Origin: Candidatus Electrothrix rattekaaiensis
GTDB taxonomy: Bacteria; Desulfobacterota; Desulfobulbia; Desulfobulbales; Desulfobulbaceae
Length of the DNA stretch: 64,000 bases
Direction of reading: 5' to 3'
Assembly: GCA_032595675.1 (NCBI GenBank)
Contig: JAVQMD010000003.1
Span: 237,960-301,959, forward strand
The position numbers and the translations under genes were made by a program. Shown here piece by piece: positions 36,101 through 44,107 of this stretch; position 1 is the first letter of the stretch; every line of letters starts with the position of its first letter. Under the pieces are notes generated by a model. That model was not told the DNA's origin, made no database searches, and worked only from the letters and a program-made list of their open reading frames with translations.

Positions 36101-36477
36101 TTGATCTCTGCCATACCAGGATCGGTCAGCAAGGTTTCCAGCTCGTTCTGGACCCGCCACAGGAGCACGTTGCGATCAAAGCGGGACAGATCGGGCAGGC
36201 CTTGCAAGGTCTGCTCAAAGAGATGCCAGATAAAGGAGGCCGGAAGGGGGAAAGAGAAATGCGCAGAGATGCCGGTGCGCAGGGCTATCTGCTGGGAGAG
36301 CCAGCGGGCCATGCCCGGATTCTGGACAACTATAACCTCCGGGGCCAGGGGATTGCTGATCGGCTCGGTCAGGGTTGCGCAGAGGGCGTCGAAGAGGTTT
36401 TCTAGGCGGTTGGATTGGAAGAGGTACAAGGGGAACTCCTGTCGATGATTATCAATGAATGAATATTCTGCAACCAC
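33154..36477 (-). CDS. recC: Exodeoxyribonuclease V subunit gamma
   Basis: RecC, the Chi-recognising scaffold subunit of RecBCD, which resects double-strand breaks for recombination repair. At 1107 residues it is the normal size (about 1120). The N-terminus shows [17 protein letters not shown] and [37 protein letters not shown] (a long conserved block, about residues 18-85). Later come [48 protein letters not shown] and, at the end, the inactive nuclease-like domain (FLEQRMGLR...). The only start upstream of the conserved block is GTG 36477, without a clear ribosome-binding site. recB and recD are not adjacent in this window. Confidence 0.92.
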   Translation of the reverse strand: [1107 protein letters not shown]

Positions 36478-36504
36478 TCACGGAACAGCACCGACCTATT
36501 CCGA

Positions 36505-36654
36505 GGTATGGTTGAACCTATCCCTTGGTATGCTTCAGGGTATCCTTGGGTATGCCTCAGCCTATCCCAAGTATGCTTCAGGGTATCCCTGGGTATGCCT
36601 CAGCCTATCCCTGGGTATGCCTCAGCCTATCCTTGGGTATGCCTCGACCGCTCG
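36505..36654. repeat. 22-bp tandem array, seven units
   Basis: GGTATG recurs at 36505, 36527, 36549, 36570 (AGTATG), 36592, 36614 and 36636, a period of 22 bases with one 21. Units read like GGGTATGCCTCAGCCTATCC with 11-base sub-periodicity. It lies between recC and an Rpn gene and shows no ribosome-binding site, so I treat it as non-coding. Confidence 0.88.
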
Positions 36655-36717
36655 CCGAATACCCTCATCCTCTCTTGGAAGCGGTTTCACGTCAGTTTGC
36701 ACAGGAATAGGTCACGA

Positions 36718-37611
36718 TCACAAAAGCTCCTGCCGCAACCTCGCAACATCCTCCACACGCAACCCGGTCTTCTCCGCAATTGTCTGATCATCCAGCACAT
36801 CAATCAGGTTCCGGGCAATCTCAAGGGCCTTTTGTTTTTCCCCTTCTGCCCTGCCCTGCTCAACACCTTTAAAAATACCAAGATGGTACGATGAATGAAC
36901 CATGCTGGCCCGATAATGCAGATTATCCTGATACCGCTCGTACTCCGCCCTCTCCTGCTCCGGAAGCTTCAGGACATCCAGCGTACTCTTGGCCTGAGCC
37001 AACCCCTTTGCACTGAACTCTTCCTTAATCTCCTCATTCTTCAAGAAATAGATCCACTCATCCAGAGTGTCCTTGGCAATATCGTCAAAGCTGTTGACCT
37101 TAATAAGATAATATTCCGGAAAAACCTGAGACAGTTCTTTTTTCTCGTAAACCCCTTGCTGTTCTCTGGATAGTTCCAAAATATCATGATGATGAATACC
37201 CTTGAACGTCGTTGATCCATGATACACGTAATCCTCTCCATGCCCCAAGTCAAAATAAAGGATATTCACGGAAATAACTTTGACAATTTCAGAATACGAA
37301 TCGCCTTCTCCCAAGTGCTCGGTGATGACCTTTGAGGTGCCGAACAAAATACGCTGGAGATAATCCAGTTCCCGTTCATACTGCACCTCAATAACAATAA
37401 TCTCGTCCTTCTGATTCTTGACCTTGAGATCCACCCGGTTAAACTTGTCACGGGTATCTTCCTTATTGCTTTCGCTTTCCAAGATTTCCAGGATACGGAT
37501 ATCATCCCGGAGCAGCTCGCTGAGAAAGCCTTCCAGGATCTCAAAATTGGCCTTGCTCCGCAGAAGCTTTTTCATGGCCCAATCAAAGCTGATTAATCGT
37601 CGTTTTGCCAT
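36718..37611 (-). CDS. Rpn-family PD-(D/E)XK nuclease (PDDEXK_2 type)
   Basis: A 297-residue protein of the PD-(D/E)XK nuclease/putative transposase family. It starts with the family motif LISFDWAMKKLLRSKANFEILEGFLSEL (residues 6-33), carries the active-site core VDLKVKNQKDEIIVIEVQYERELDYLQRILFG (Asp...E-x-Q at about 60-82) and a C-terminal helical end with a basic EKQKALEIARNLID stretch and a helix-turn-helix-like tail (IAEKTGLRVEDVARLR). The role is not settled; such proteins may cut DNA and promote recombination. It is independent of the Rpn protein at 32050 by sequence type. Confidence 0.88.
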   Translation of the reverse strand: MAKRRLISFDWAMKKLLRSKANFEILEGFLSELLRDDIRILEILESESNKEDTRDKFNRVDLKVKNQKDEIIVIEVQYERELDYLQRILFGTSKVITEHLGEGDSYSEIVKVISVNILYFDLGHGEDYVYHGSTTFKGIHHHDILELSREQQGVYEKKELSQVFPEYYLIKVNSFDDIAKDTLDEWIYFLKNEEIKEEFSAKGLAQAKSTLDVLKLPEQERAEYERYQDNLHYRASMVHSSYHLGIFKGVEQGRAEGEKQKALEIARNLIDVLDDQTIAEKTGLRVEDVARLRQELL

Positions 37612-37724
37612 AGTTCCTTCCGAATGTGTTTTGCTGCTGTTTACACGCTATAAAGAGAGATACTGTTGAGGGGCCAAAAAGAAAGAATCGCGGAGCAATG
37701 CGTATACCGGGTCAGCGACCAGTG

Positions 37725-38000
37725 TCAATAAACCGCATTATGATGCCCGACATTCACCAAGACAATCTCTTTCTCAGAGAAATAAAACTCCAAGGTAATG
37801 CGATAAGAAATATTGATAGAAACAGAATGCAGATCTTTTAACCTGCCTTGCAGCTGATGCAATCTCAGAGAGGGATGCTGAGGATTCCTCTCTAAAATTT
37901 TCAGCGTTTTTTCATACTGAGAGCGCAGCTCCGGGTGTTTCCTGACAAATTTAGCAGCCTTTTTCAGGTAGCTGTCCGTATAAATAAACCTGTATGTCAT
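37725..38000 (-). CDS. RelE/YafQ-type toxin
   Basis: A 91-residue basic protein of the RelE/ParE superfamily, probably a ribosome-dependent mRNA endonuclease. The pattern FIYTDSYLKKAAKFVRKHP at the start, LRLHQLQGRLKDLHSVSI in the middle and VLVNVGHHNAVY at the end is that of the YafQ/RelE group with the final His and Tyr kept. It overlaps the antitoxin gene by 4 bases, the common antitoxin-first order. Confidence 0.88.
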   Translation of the reverse strand: MTYRFIYTDSYLKKAAKFVRKHPELRSQYEKTLKILERNPQHPSLRLHQLQGRLKDLHSVSINISYRITLEFYFSEKEIVLVNVGHHNAVY

Positions 38001-38248
38001 TTCGTTATACGTTGAATATGTTCTTCAACAGTCTCGGCAACAAACCTGCCAGCCTCGTAATCCGCCCTGGTTTCATGCAGTGCCGCATCAAGCTCGCACT
38101 CCCTAAGATAATTATAATGCTGCATATCCATCACAACAAACCGCTCCTTGCCTCGAACAGTGATCACCATCTCACGATTTCGGGCAAGATGTTTTTCAAT
38201 TACAGATATTCCTTTTGTCTTCAGCTGATTGGCAGTAATATTTTCCAT
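37997..38248 (-). CDS. Phd/YefM-type antitoxin
   Basis: An 83-residue antitoxin. The N-terminal DNA-binding Phd fold is NITANQLKTKGISVIEKHLA...REMVITVRGKERFVVMDMQHYNYLRE; a C-terminal helix (EHIQRITK) would bind the toxin. The start is ATG 38248 with AGGAGAAAGG upstream; an upstream extension to 38281 lacks such a site. As in other Phd/RelE pairs it should repress its own promoter, and the toxin gene follows with an ATGA overlap. Confidence 0.88.
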   Translation of the reverse strand: MENITANQLKTKGISVIEKHLARNREMVITVRGKERFVVMDMQHYNYLRECELDAALHETRADYEAGRFVAETVEEHIQRITK

Positions 38249-38373
38249 ATCCTTTCTCCTGTTTAATACACCATAATACACATAATCGCACTGTTTACAG
38301 TACGATTATAAACCCGCTTCCCGCAACAATCAAGAAAAAGGAACTGCACCCTGTTCAACCTGATATTATCCGG

Positions 38374-39939
38374 TCATATTGCTTTACCTGACTCGACTTT
38401 CCACTCGCCGATATTCCGCTTCTCCGAATCAAAATTCACTCCGACCACACGGACCGGCCTGCTCTCCCCTTTCCAAGGCTCAGCATAACCCTTTTCATAG
38501 ATCTGCCGCAGAGCCTCATCCGCAGAGCGGTTAAACTTAAACTCGAAAATCCATACCCCGGAATCAAGCTCAACAACCGCATCAATCCTGCCGGTAGCTA
38601 TATGCACCTCAGCCTGAACATTCAGGCTCATCAATCGAAAAATCAGATAAAAAAGACTCTGATAATACTGTTCGTTCAACTCGCGTACCGCGTAAGGAAT
38701 TGCAGCAAACAGCGAGGAAAGGATGTTGAAAAACTGCTCTGGGTTATTCTGATCCAGGGCATCATGCAGTTGCCAAAGATCATCGGTGACAGCACCGGAC
38801 TCGTTACCGGAAAAAACTTCCGCCAAATGAGTGAGAAAGGATTCACGCACCTCGCGGTTAGGATAATCCAAGGTATACAAACGCCGAACTGGATTATACT
38901 CCCGGATTGTCAGATATCCGGTCTGAAGCAGCAAGGCCACTATATCCAGCTGCGTCACGTCAAACGTTGCCAAAGCGTTGATTCCCACCTGTTTCCCTTC
39001 CAGCGAAGGCACATCATAACGATTCTTTTGAATCAAACTCACCAGAAAGGCAGGCGTCGCTGTTTCAAACCACCAATTTCGGAACTCGGCAAAATCAAAG
39101 AGCTGAAGACAGGAAAAGGGATTATACACGCTTCCTCCATCCTGATGAAAGCAATAGCCGTTGTACCAATTTCTGACCGCTTCCAGAAAATCTCGGCGTT
39201 CACTGCCCAATTCCGCTGCTGTCCGATCAATCCACTCGGCAAAAAATGTTTCTAGCTCCTCCTGCGTATAACCGAGCAAGCCCGCATAATCGCGGGCCAT
39301 AGAGAGATCTGTCAGGTGATTGATATCTGAGAAAACAGAAACCCGTGAAAACCGACTGACACCGGTCAAAAAGACAAAGCGCAGGTTAGCATCCTGGGCC
39401 TTAAGGATGGCGAAAAAATTCCGCAGACTATCCCGGATCGCCGCTGCCTTTTTCGTGTCCGTTATATGATTAAGAATCGGCTTATCGTATTCATCAACCA
39501 GGACAACTACCCGATTTTTCGCAGCGAGATCTTCTATCAACCGATCCAAAACATATGCAGGTTCCAAGTCGGAAGCCAGAACCACGCCGTTTGCCTCGGC
39601 AGCCATGCGAAGCTGATGAATAATCCCGGATTTCAGGGTTTCCTGGGTATCGCCGATGACCTTGGACATATCAATCCGAATGACCGGATGGACAGGCCAG
39701 TCAAAATCCGCGCTGCTGATCCATAAATCCGCAAACAACTCTCTGCGCCCCTGAAAAATGGCAGCCAATGTAGAAACCAACAGAGACTTGCCAAAACGGC
39801 GGGGTCGGGAGAGAAAGACCGCTTTTCTGTTCGTGATCATCTGAAAAATCAGACGGGTTTTATCCACATAGAGATAGTCTTCCTCAATCAACTCGGGAAA
39901 ACTTTGCAGGCCGACCGGGAGTTTTTTCAGGTTACTCAT
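38374..39939 (-). CDS. AAA ATPase fused to PD-(D/E)XK nuclease
   Basis: A 521-residue protein of the AAA-ATPase-like (PF09820) plus PDDEXK_9 type. The ATPase half begins GLQSFPELIEEDYLYVDKTR (residues 10-29), with Walker A SRPRRFGKS (44-52) and Walker B VVVLVDEYDKPIL. The C-terminal nuclease shows AEVHIATGRIDAVVELDSGVWIFEFKF (Asp...E-x-K near 470-490). The family is abundant in some gut and sediment bacteria with no proven role; defence or mobile-element function is suspected. It overlaps the DUF2809 gene by 4 bases. Confidence 0.9.
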   Translation of the reverse strand: MSNLKKLPVGLQSFPELIEEDYLYVDKTRLIFQMITNRKAVFLSRPRRFGKSLLVSTLAAIFQGRRELFADLWISSADFDWPVHPVIRIDMSKVIGDTQETLKSGIIHQLRMAAEANGVVLASDLEPAYVLDRLIEDLAAKNRVVVLVDEYDKPILNHITDTKKAAAIRDSLRNFFAILKAQDANLRFVFLTGVSRFSRVSVFSDINHLTDLSMARDYAGLLGYTQEELETFFAEWIDRTAAELGSERRDFLEAVRNWYNGYCFHQDGGSVYNPFSCLQLFDFAEFRNWWFETATPAFLVSLIQKNRYDVPSLEGKQVGINALATFDVTQLDIVALLLQTGYLTIREYNPVRRLYTLDYPNREVRESFLTHLAEVFSGNESGAVTDDLWQLHDALDQNNPEQFFNILSSLFAAIPYAVRELNEQYYQSLFYLIFRLMSLNVQAEVHIATGRIDAVVELDSGVWIFEFKFNRSADEALRQIYEKGYAEPWKGESRPVRVVGVNFDSEKRNIGEWKVESGKAI

Positions 39940-40337
39940 GGTTGTATTTTTTTCAAGGAAAGCAGCAGCCGATCAATGCCAGCGGCCAGGAAAATACCCA
40001 GCGCATAGGCGATCAGATCAGACCAGAGAAAGCCGAAGCCAAGCACAAAACCAAGCAGGCGGATAGAACGGAGATAGTCCAGCCAGGCCGGATGAAAGAG
40101 CTGAGAAATTTCTATGAGGTACGCAGTGATCAGCGCAATGCAGAAAGAAAATTTCGTGGAAAGGCGAAACAGGAGAGCGTAGAGAAAAAAGACCAGCATG
40201 GCCCAGAGAAAATCACCGGCATAGGTGACATACCAGCCCGGCAGGTATTGCGGAGCAAGGCGGGCAGGCAGGCCGAGTGCGATGATGATTACAATCAGCG
40301 GGAGATAGACCAGCAGGTTGCGCTGTACTTTTTCCAT
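39936..40337 (-). CDS. DUF2809 (VanZ-like) membrane protein
   Basis: A 133-residue protein of four hydrophobic segments with the pattern ITAYLIEISQLFHPAWLDYLR in the middle and WSDLIAYALGI later, which is the DUF2809/VanZ-like type of unknown role. ATG 40337 has AGGAGA seven bases upstream and is preferred to TTG 40340. It lies 24 bases after ruvC and is joined by overlap with the AAA/nuclease gene. Confidence 0.78.
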   Translation of the reverse strand: MEKVQRNLLVYLPLIVIIIALGLPARLAPQYLPGWYVTYAGDFLWAMLVFFLYALLFRLSTKFSFCIALITAYLIEISQLFHPAWLDYLRSIRLLGFVLGFGFLWSDLIAYALGIFLAAGIDRLLLSLKKIQP

Positions 40338-40361
40338 CAATCATCTCCTGCCAGTGAAGAA

Positions 40362-40835
40362 CTATAATCGATCCATATGATTGGCATGACAGATAGCCAC
40401 GGCTAGGGCATCGGCGGCATCGCTGCTCGGTGCGCCGCTGAGGCCGAGCAGGGTGCGCACCATGTGCTGGACCTGCTCCTTTTCCGCATGCCCGTAGCCT
40501 GCCACAGCCTGCTTGACCACCCGGGGTGTGTAATCATACACTGACAGCCCCTGTTTCATGGCCGCCGTCACAGCCGCGCCTCTGGCCTGACCGAGTTTGA
40601 GGGCCGAGCGCACATTATGGGCGGAAAACAGGTCTTCCACCGCTGCGACCTCCGGCGTATGTTGTTCCATCACCTCGGAGAGTCCGTCAAAGATGATCAA
40701 CAGGCGACGGGAAAAATCCTTTTCCGTGCCGGTACGAATAGTACCGCAGGTGACAAACCCCAGTCCCGGCCCCTGCTTATCAATAATGCCGTAGCCGGTA
40801 ATCCGGGAACCAGGATCAATGCCGATGATCCGCAC
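40362..40835 (-). CDS. ruvC: Crossover junction endodeoxyribonuclease RuvC
   Basis: Resolves Holliday junctions. 157 residues, normal length, with the four acidic catalytic residues in their motifs: GIDPGSRITGYG (Asp 7), AAVEDLFSAHN (Glu), and the C-terminal SSDAADALAVAICH (two Asp). The start is GTG 40835. It is 35 bases after yebC, a common neighbour of ruvC; ruvA and ruvB are not in the window. Confidence 0.96.
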   Translation of the reverse strand: MRIIGIDPGSRITGYGIIDKQGPGLGFVTCGTIRTGTEKDFSRRLLIIFDGLSEVMEQHTPEVAAVEDLFSAHNVRSALKLGQARGAAVTAAMKQGLSVYDYTPRVVKQAVAGYGHAEKEQVQHMVRTLLGLSGAPSSDAADALAVAICHANHMDRL

Positions 40836-40870
40836 CGGCTCGGACTGGCGATACTGTGCCCGGAATCCGC

Positions 40871-41620
40871 CTATGACAGGGCCTCTATGATTTCGTCTGG
40901 GATGTCAAAATTGGCATGGACTTTCTGGACATCGTCATGATCTTCCAGATTATCCAGCAGGTTCAGCAGATTCTTGGCCGGTTTCTCTTCAGCCACTTCC
41001 ACGGTATTCTGCGGTACCATTGAAATAGATGCCTCATCCATCTTGATCTCGGCTTTTTCCAAGGTATCAACCACATCGTTAAAGTCCTCGGGAGCGGTGA
41101 GAATGCGGAAGCTACCTTCCTCTTCGACCACGTCTTCCGCACCAGCCTCAATAGCCAGCTCCATCAGCTCTTCTTCATCCACGCCTTCAGCGTCAACCGT
41201 AATCACACCCCGCTGATCAAACATCCAGGCCACGCAGCCGGACTCACCGAGATTGCCGTTACTCTTGGCAAAATAATGACGGATATCCGCTACGGTACGG
41301 TTCTTATTATCGGTCATAGTCTCCACCAGCACAGCCACGCCAGCAGGCCCGTAGCCCTCGTAGAGGATCTCTTCGTAGACCGCGCCGTCCAGATCACCGC
41401 TCCCTTTTTTGATGGCTCGGTCGATATTATCCTTGGGCATGTTCTCGGTCTTGGCCGCATTAATGGCACTGCGCAACCTGGGATTGCCGTCCGGGTCGCC
41501 GCCGCCCATCTTGGCCGCCACAGTGATCTCTTTGATCAATTTGGTGAAAATCTTGCCTCGTTTTGCATCATTGGCACCTTTCTTCCTCTTAATGGTGCTC
41601 CATTTTGAATGTCCTGACAC
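40871..41620 (-). CDS. yebC: YebC/PmpR-type transcriptional regulator
   Basis: A 249-residue DNA-binding protein of the YebC family, also proposed to aid translation. The opening [31 protein letters not shown] (about 2-32) is the family signature. GTG 41620 has AAAGGAGAAG upstream. It precedes ruvC, the standard order. Confidence 0.96.
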   Translation of the reverse strand: MSGHSKWSTIKRKKGANDAKRGKIFTKLIKEITVAAKMGGGDPDGNPRLRSAINAAKTENMPKDNIDRAIKKGSGDLDGAVYEEILYEGYGPAGVAVLVETMTDNKNRTVADIRHYFAKSNGNLGESGCVAWMFDQRGVITVDAEGVDEEELMELAIEAGAEDVVEEEGSFRILTAPEDFNDVVDTLEKAEIKMDEASISMVPQNTVEVAEEKPAKNLLNLLDNLEDHDDVQKVHANFDIPDEIIEALS

Positions 41621-41701
41621 GGTTACTTCTCCTTTGTTACTTTAAAATCATGTAGAAACCGGCATGGCCGGTATTTTCCTTAAATAAACCTCGTGTTTTC
41701 C

Positions 41702-42610
41702 CTATCCATGATGTCTTTTTCTGTGACAATTAGGACAAAGAGCAAGTAGATTTTCTCTACTATCTGGCCCATCTTCTGCCAAGGGAATAATATGATGAAC
41801 CTCTAAATACGGCTCACCGGTCTTCTTACTGACAAACGGTGCTGGTTTATTGCAATCCTGACATTTTCCTCCAGCTTGTCGTTTGGTCAATTCAACAAGA
41901 TACGGGTTGCGCAGGTAAACAGATGTTGTTGCCTGGATCTTACGACGGCCTTGTTTTTGTTTCTTCGACAATGCCAATAGCCGATCATCAGATATCTTCC
42001 TTATCTGACGTTCAATACGTACCTCATTCTTATAGATTGCATCCTGCACGAAAGAAGGATGAGGCAGTTGCCTACCGACAAGACTGGATAGATACTCCAC
42101 TGCGCCAACAGAATGCGCACTTCTCATTTGCGGCAAAATTTTTGTATGTGAGATAGCGTACTGGATGAATTGCCCATTACTTTTTTTTATGAACGGAAGC
42201 AAGTAAGGAACATTTTTTGTGAGCACCAACCCAACTGAATCAGGAACCTTGTCAAGGCAATCTGGAGACTCGCCAAATATCTTTGTGTTTATGGGGAGAC
42301 CATTCCTATACCCTCTGAAATATAACTCAATCGTCCTGCCAAGTATTGACTCAGGAATAGAGCTTCTGAGGCATAGAACTAAAATTTCATCTTTATCTAT
42401 CTGAATGCAGTATTCCTGCCCTATATTGAAGCGAAGAAATTTTCCGTTTATATCTAAATTTAAATTCCAATTATCAGCATTAAACTTATGCGCATACTCA
42501 ATTTGCCCTGATAAAAAGTCTGCTATTTTTTGAATGGAGCCGTGTTTTGTAAAAAACGTATTGATCCACACTTCCGCATCTACAAAGCTATTCCTGTCTA
42601 TGTTGACCAT
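41702..42610 (-). CDS. HNH endonuclease
   Basis: A 302-residue protein. The first ~190 residues have no family I recognise. The C-terminus is an HNH nuclease: CQDCNKPAPF (first Cys pair), EVHHIIPLAEDGPDSRENLLALCPNCHRKRHH (about residues 270-301), with the HH, N and H residues and the second Cys pair intact. Such McrA-like domains cut DNA. It follows the DUF488 gene after a gap of 4 bases and closes a three-gene unit with a PD-(D/E)XK gene, a context that suggests defence against foreign DNA. Confidence 0.85.
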   Translation of the reverse strand: MVNIDRNSFVDAEVWINTFFTKHGSIQKIADFLSGQIEYAHKFNADNWNLNLDINGKFLRFNIGQEYCIQIDKDEILVLCLRSSIPESILGRTIELYFRGYRNGLPINTKIFGESPDCLDKVPDSVGLVLTKNVPYLLPFIKKSNGQFIQYAISHTKILPQMRSAHSVGAVEYLSSLVGRQLPHPSFVQDAIYKNEVRIERQIRKISDDRLLALSKKQKQGRRKIQATTSVYLRNPYLVELTKRQAGGKCQDCNKPAPFVSKKTGEPYLEVHHIIPLAEDGPDSRENLLALCPNCHRKRHHG

Positions 42611-42614
42611 TTAT

Positions 42615-43472
42615 TCAGTCATATAAATGAACGACCTTCAACCCTTTCTCTTTTTGAAGATAGTCACTGATGCAATGACGATGGCAAAACGAAGGCTTAT
42701 TTTCAAAGCAAGTCAAAGCAAGCCTCCCATACTGATCCATAAGATCAATGAGCTTAGAGAGGTGCTTCTTTTTCCCCGACATATCTTTCCTGTAGTCGGC
42801 AAAAAGATGCTGGTAATCAACGGCCGTATGCAGATGTTTTCTTTTGCCGGAGGTAATGCCCAACTCTGGAATATGCAAATATTCGATCCCTACCGTCGGG
42901 AGCAGCTCTGACAGGCGTCCTTTTGAAAAACCGAACTTCCTGCTGATCGGATTCATTCGGACATCACAAAGCAAACGGATTTTCTGCTGCATAAGCCGGG
43001 TGACATATTGCTCAAAGGATATCCCCTCGTAACCTATGGTAAAAAGAACAGACTCTCCTTCAAAATACTTTACTTTGTTCTGCTCAACGGCGTTTGAAGA
43101 AAAAAGATGTTCCTGGCGATATTTTTTACCACGAGCAAAAAAGAGTAATTTCAGAGCCTCTGCCTGCTTTAACCCTTTTTCATGAGGCAGATTACGTAAC
43201 ACTCTTATATGATTATTTTCTATTTCAAGCCAGCCCGATTCATGCAGCACCTCAAGATCGTTAACAGCCTGAAAGGAATGAAAACCCCGCCCGGATGAAA
43301 TAAAATCATAGTAGGAAATTTCTGTCTCGCGCTGAGACAGAAAAAGAACTTTTTGAAACTCCGCCCCTGTTACACCATTTTCCAGATTTTGCAGCAGCGT
43401 CATAATGTAACGCTGCCTGTAATACTTTGGATACCGCACCGGAACAGTTTCTTTTTTCACAACACTTCTCAT
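42615..43472 (-). CDS. DUF488 protein with N-terminal helical domain
   Basis: A 285-residue protein. The C-terminal DUF488 domain reads VLFTIGYEGISFEQYV (about 143-158), LCDVRMNPISRKFGFSK, YLHIPELG and ALTCFENKPSFCHRHCIS, the usual family pattern, with a conserved Cys-His cluster. Function is not established. The N-terminal 110 residues look like a winged-helix or helical DNA-binding part. ATG 43472 directly abuts the stop (TGA) of the upstream PD-(D/E)XK gene, and the HNH gene begins 4 bases after its stop, so the three are one translational unit. Confidence 0.82.
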   Translation of the reverse strand: MRSVVKKETVPVRYPKYYRQRYIMTLLQNLENGVTGAEFQKVLFLSQRETEISYYDFISSGRGFHSFQAVNDLEVLHESGWLEIENNHIRVLRNLPHEKGLKQAEALKLLFFARGKKYRQEHLFSSNAVEQNKVKYFEGESVLFTIGYEGISFEQYVTRLMQQKIRLLCDVRMNPISRKFGFSKGRLSELLPTVGIEYLHIPELGITSGKRKHLHTAVDYQHLFADYRKDMSGKKKHLSKLIDLMDQYGRLALTCFENKPSFCHRHCISDYLQKEKGLKVVHLYD

Positions 43473-44078
43473 TCATACAACCTGTTTTACCATAGCCGCC
43501 AAAATCCCCATAATCTTCCCAGCCTGCTCAATATGATATTCCTTCCTGTCAATACCGGCCTCAGCACCCGTCAATTTCAAAAATTTCCAAACACTGCCGG
43601 TTGTCACCACCCCATAAATATTCTCAACAGTATTTCCTTCCTGCTCATTAAAAATTCGTGCCGCCACCATCTCGGCCAGACACTGCCCTATCCCGGCATT
43701 AATATTTTCATTCTTCGCCTCAACAACAGCAATGACCGGGGAGGTGAGGAAAAATTGTTCCGCAGACAGACTGATGATAAAATCACAGAATCCATTCAGC
43801 CTTTTCTCTTTGTCCACATCAAAATCAATCCCGGAAAACAGACTGACCTGACCGTTCAAAGAAGCCCGCAACTCCAACAGCACATAGGCAATGATAAATT
43901 CAGAGCGGGCCTTTTCCGTATTCACAGCTAAGGCCAAGGGAACATATTCGTCGAGTTTTTTGACCACACTGTCATCTAGCCGAATAACTTCAACGCCTTC
44001 AAACAGGGCCTTGTCTTCAATAATCGTCAGGCCAAATGCTTCTTTGACCTGTTTTATCGTAAATTCACTGTACGGCAT
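43473..44078 (-). CDS. Small PD-(D/E)XK-type protein
   Basis: A 201-residue protein. The central part shows NGFCDFIISLSAEQFFLTSPVIAVVEAKNENINAGIGQCLAEM (about residues 115-160): an Asp, then an E-x-K after a hydrophobic strand, and a Gln in the next helix. This is the layout of a PD-(D/E)XK nuclease such as a type I restriction R-subunit core, standing alone. GGGAGGG lies just upstream of ATG 44078. It follows rlmE by 29 bases and is joined to the DUF488 and HNH genes. Confidence 0.7.
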   Translation of the reverse strand: MPYSEFTIKQVKEAFGLTIIEDKALFEGVEVIRLDDSVVKKLDEYVPLALAVNTEKARSEFIIAYVLLELRASLNGQVSLFSGIDFDVDKEKRLNGFCDFIISLSAEQFFLTSPVIAVVEAKNENINAGIGQCLAEMVAARIFNEQEGNTVENIYGVVTTGSVWKFLKLTGAEAGIDRKEYHIEQAGKIMGILAAMVKQVV

Positions 44079-44107
44079 ACGTCCCTCCCGAACATTGTGC
44101 AGTCTTC

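Noticed and set aside
35491..36405. Long frame opposite recC
   Set aside because: Antisense of a clear recC; composition follows its codon use; no ribosome-binding site.
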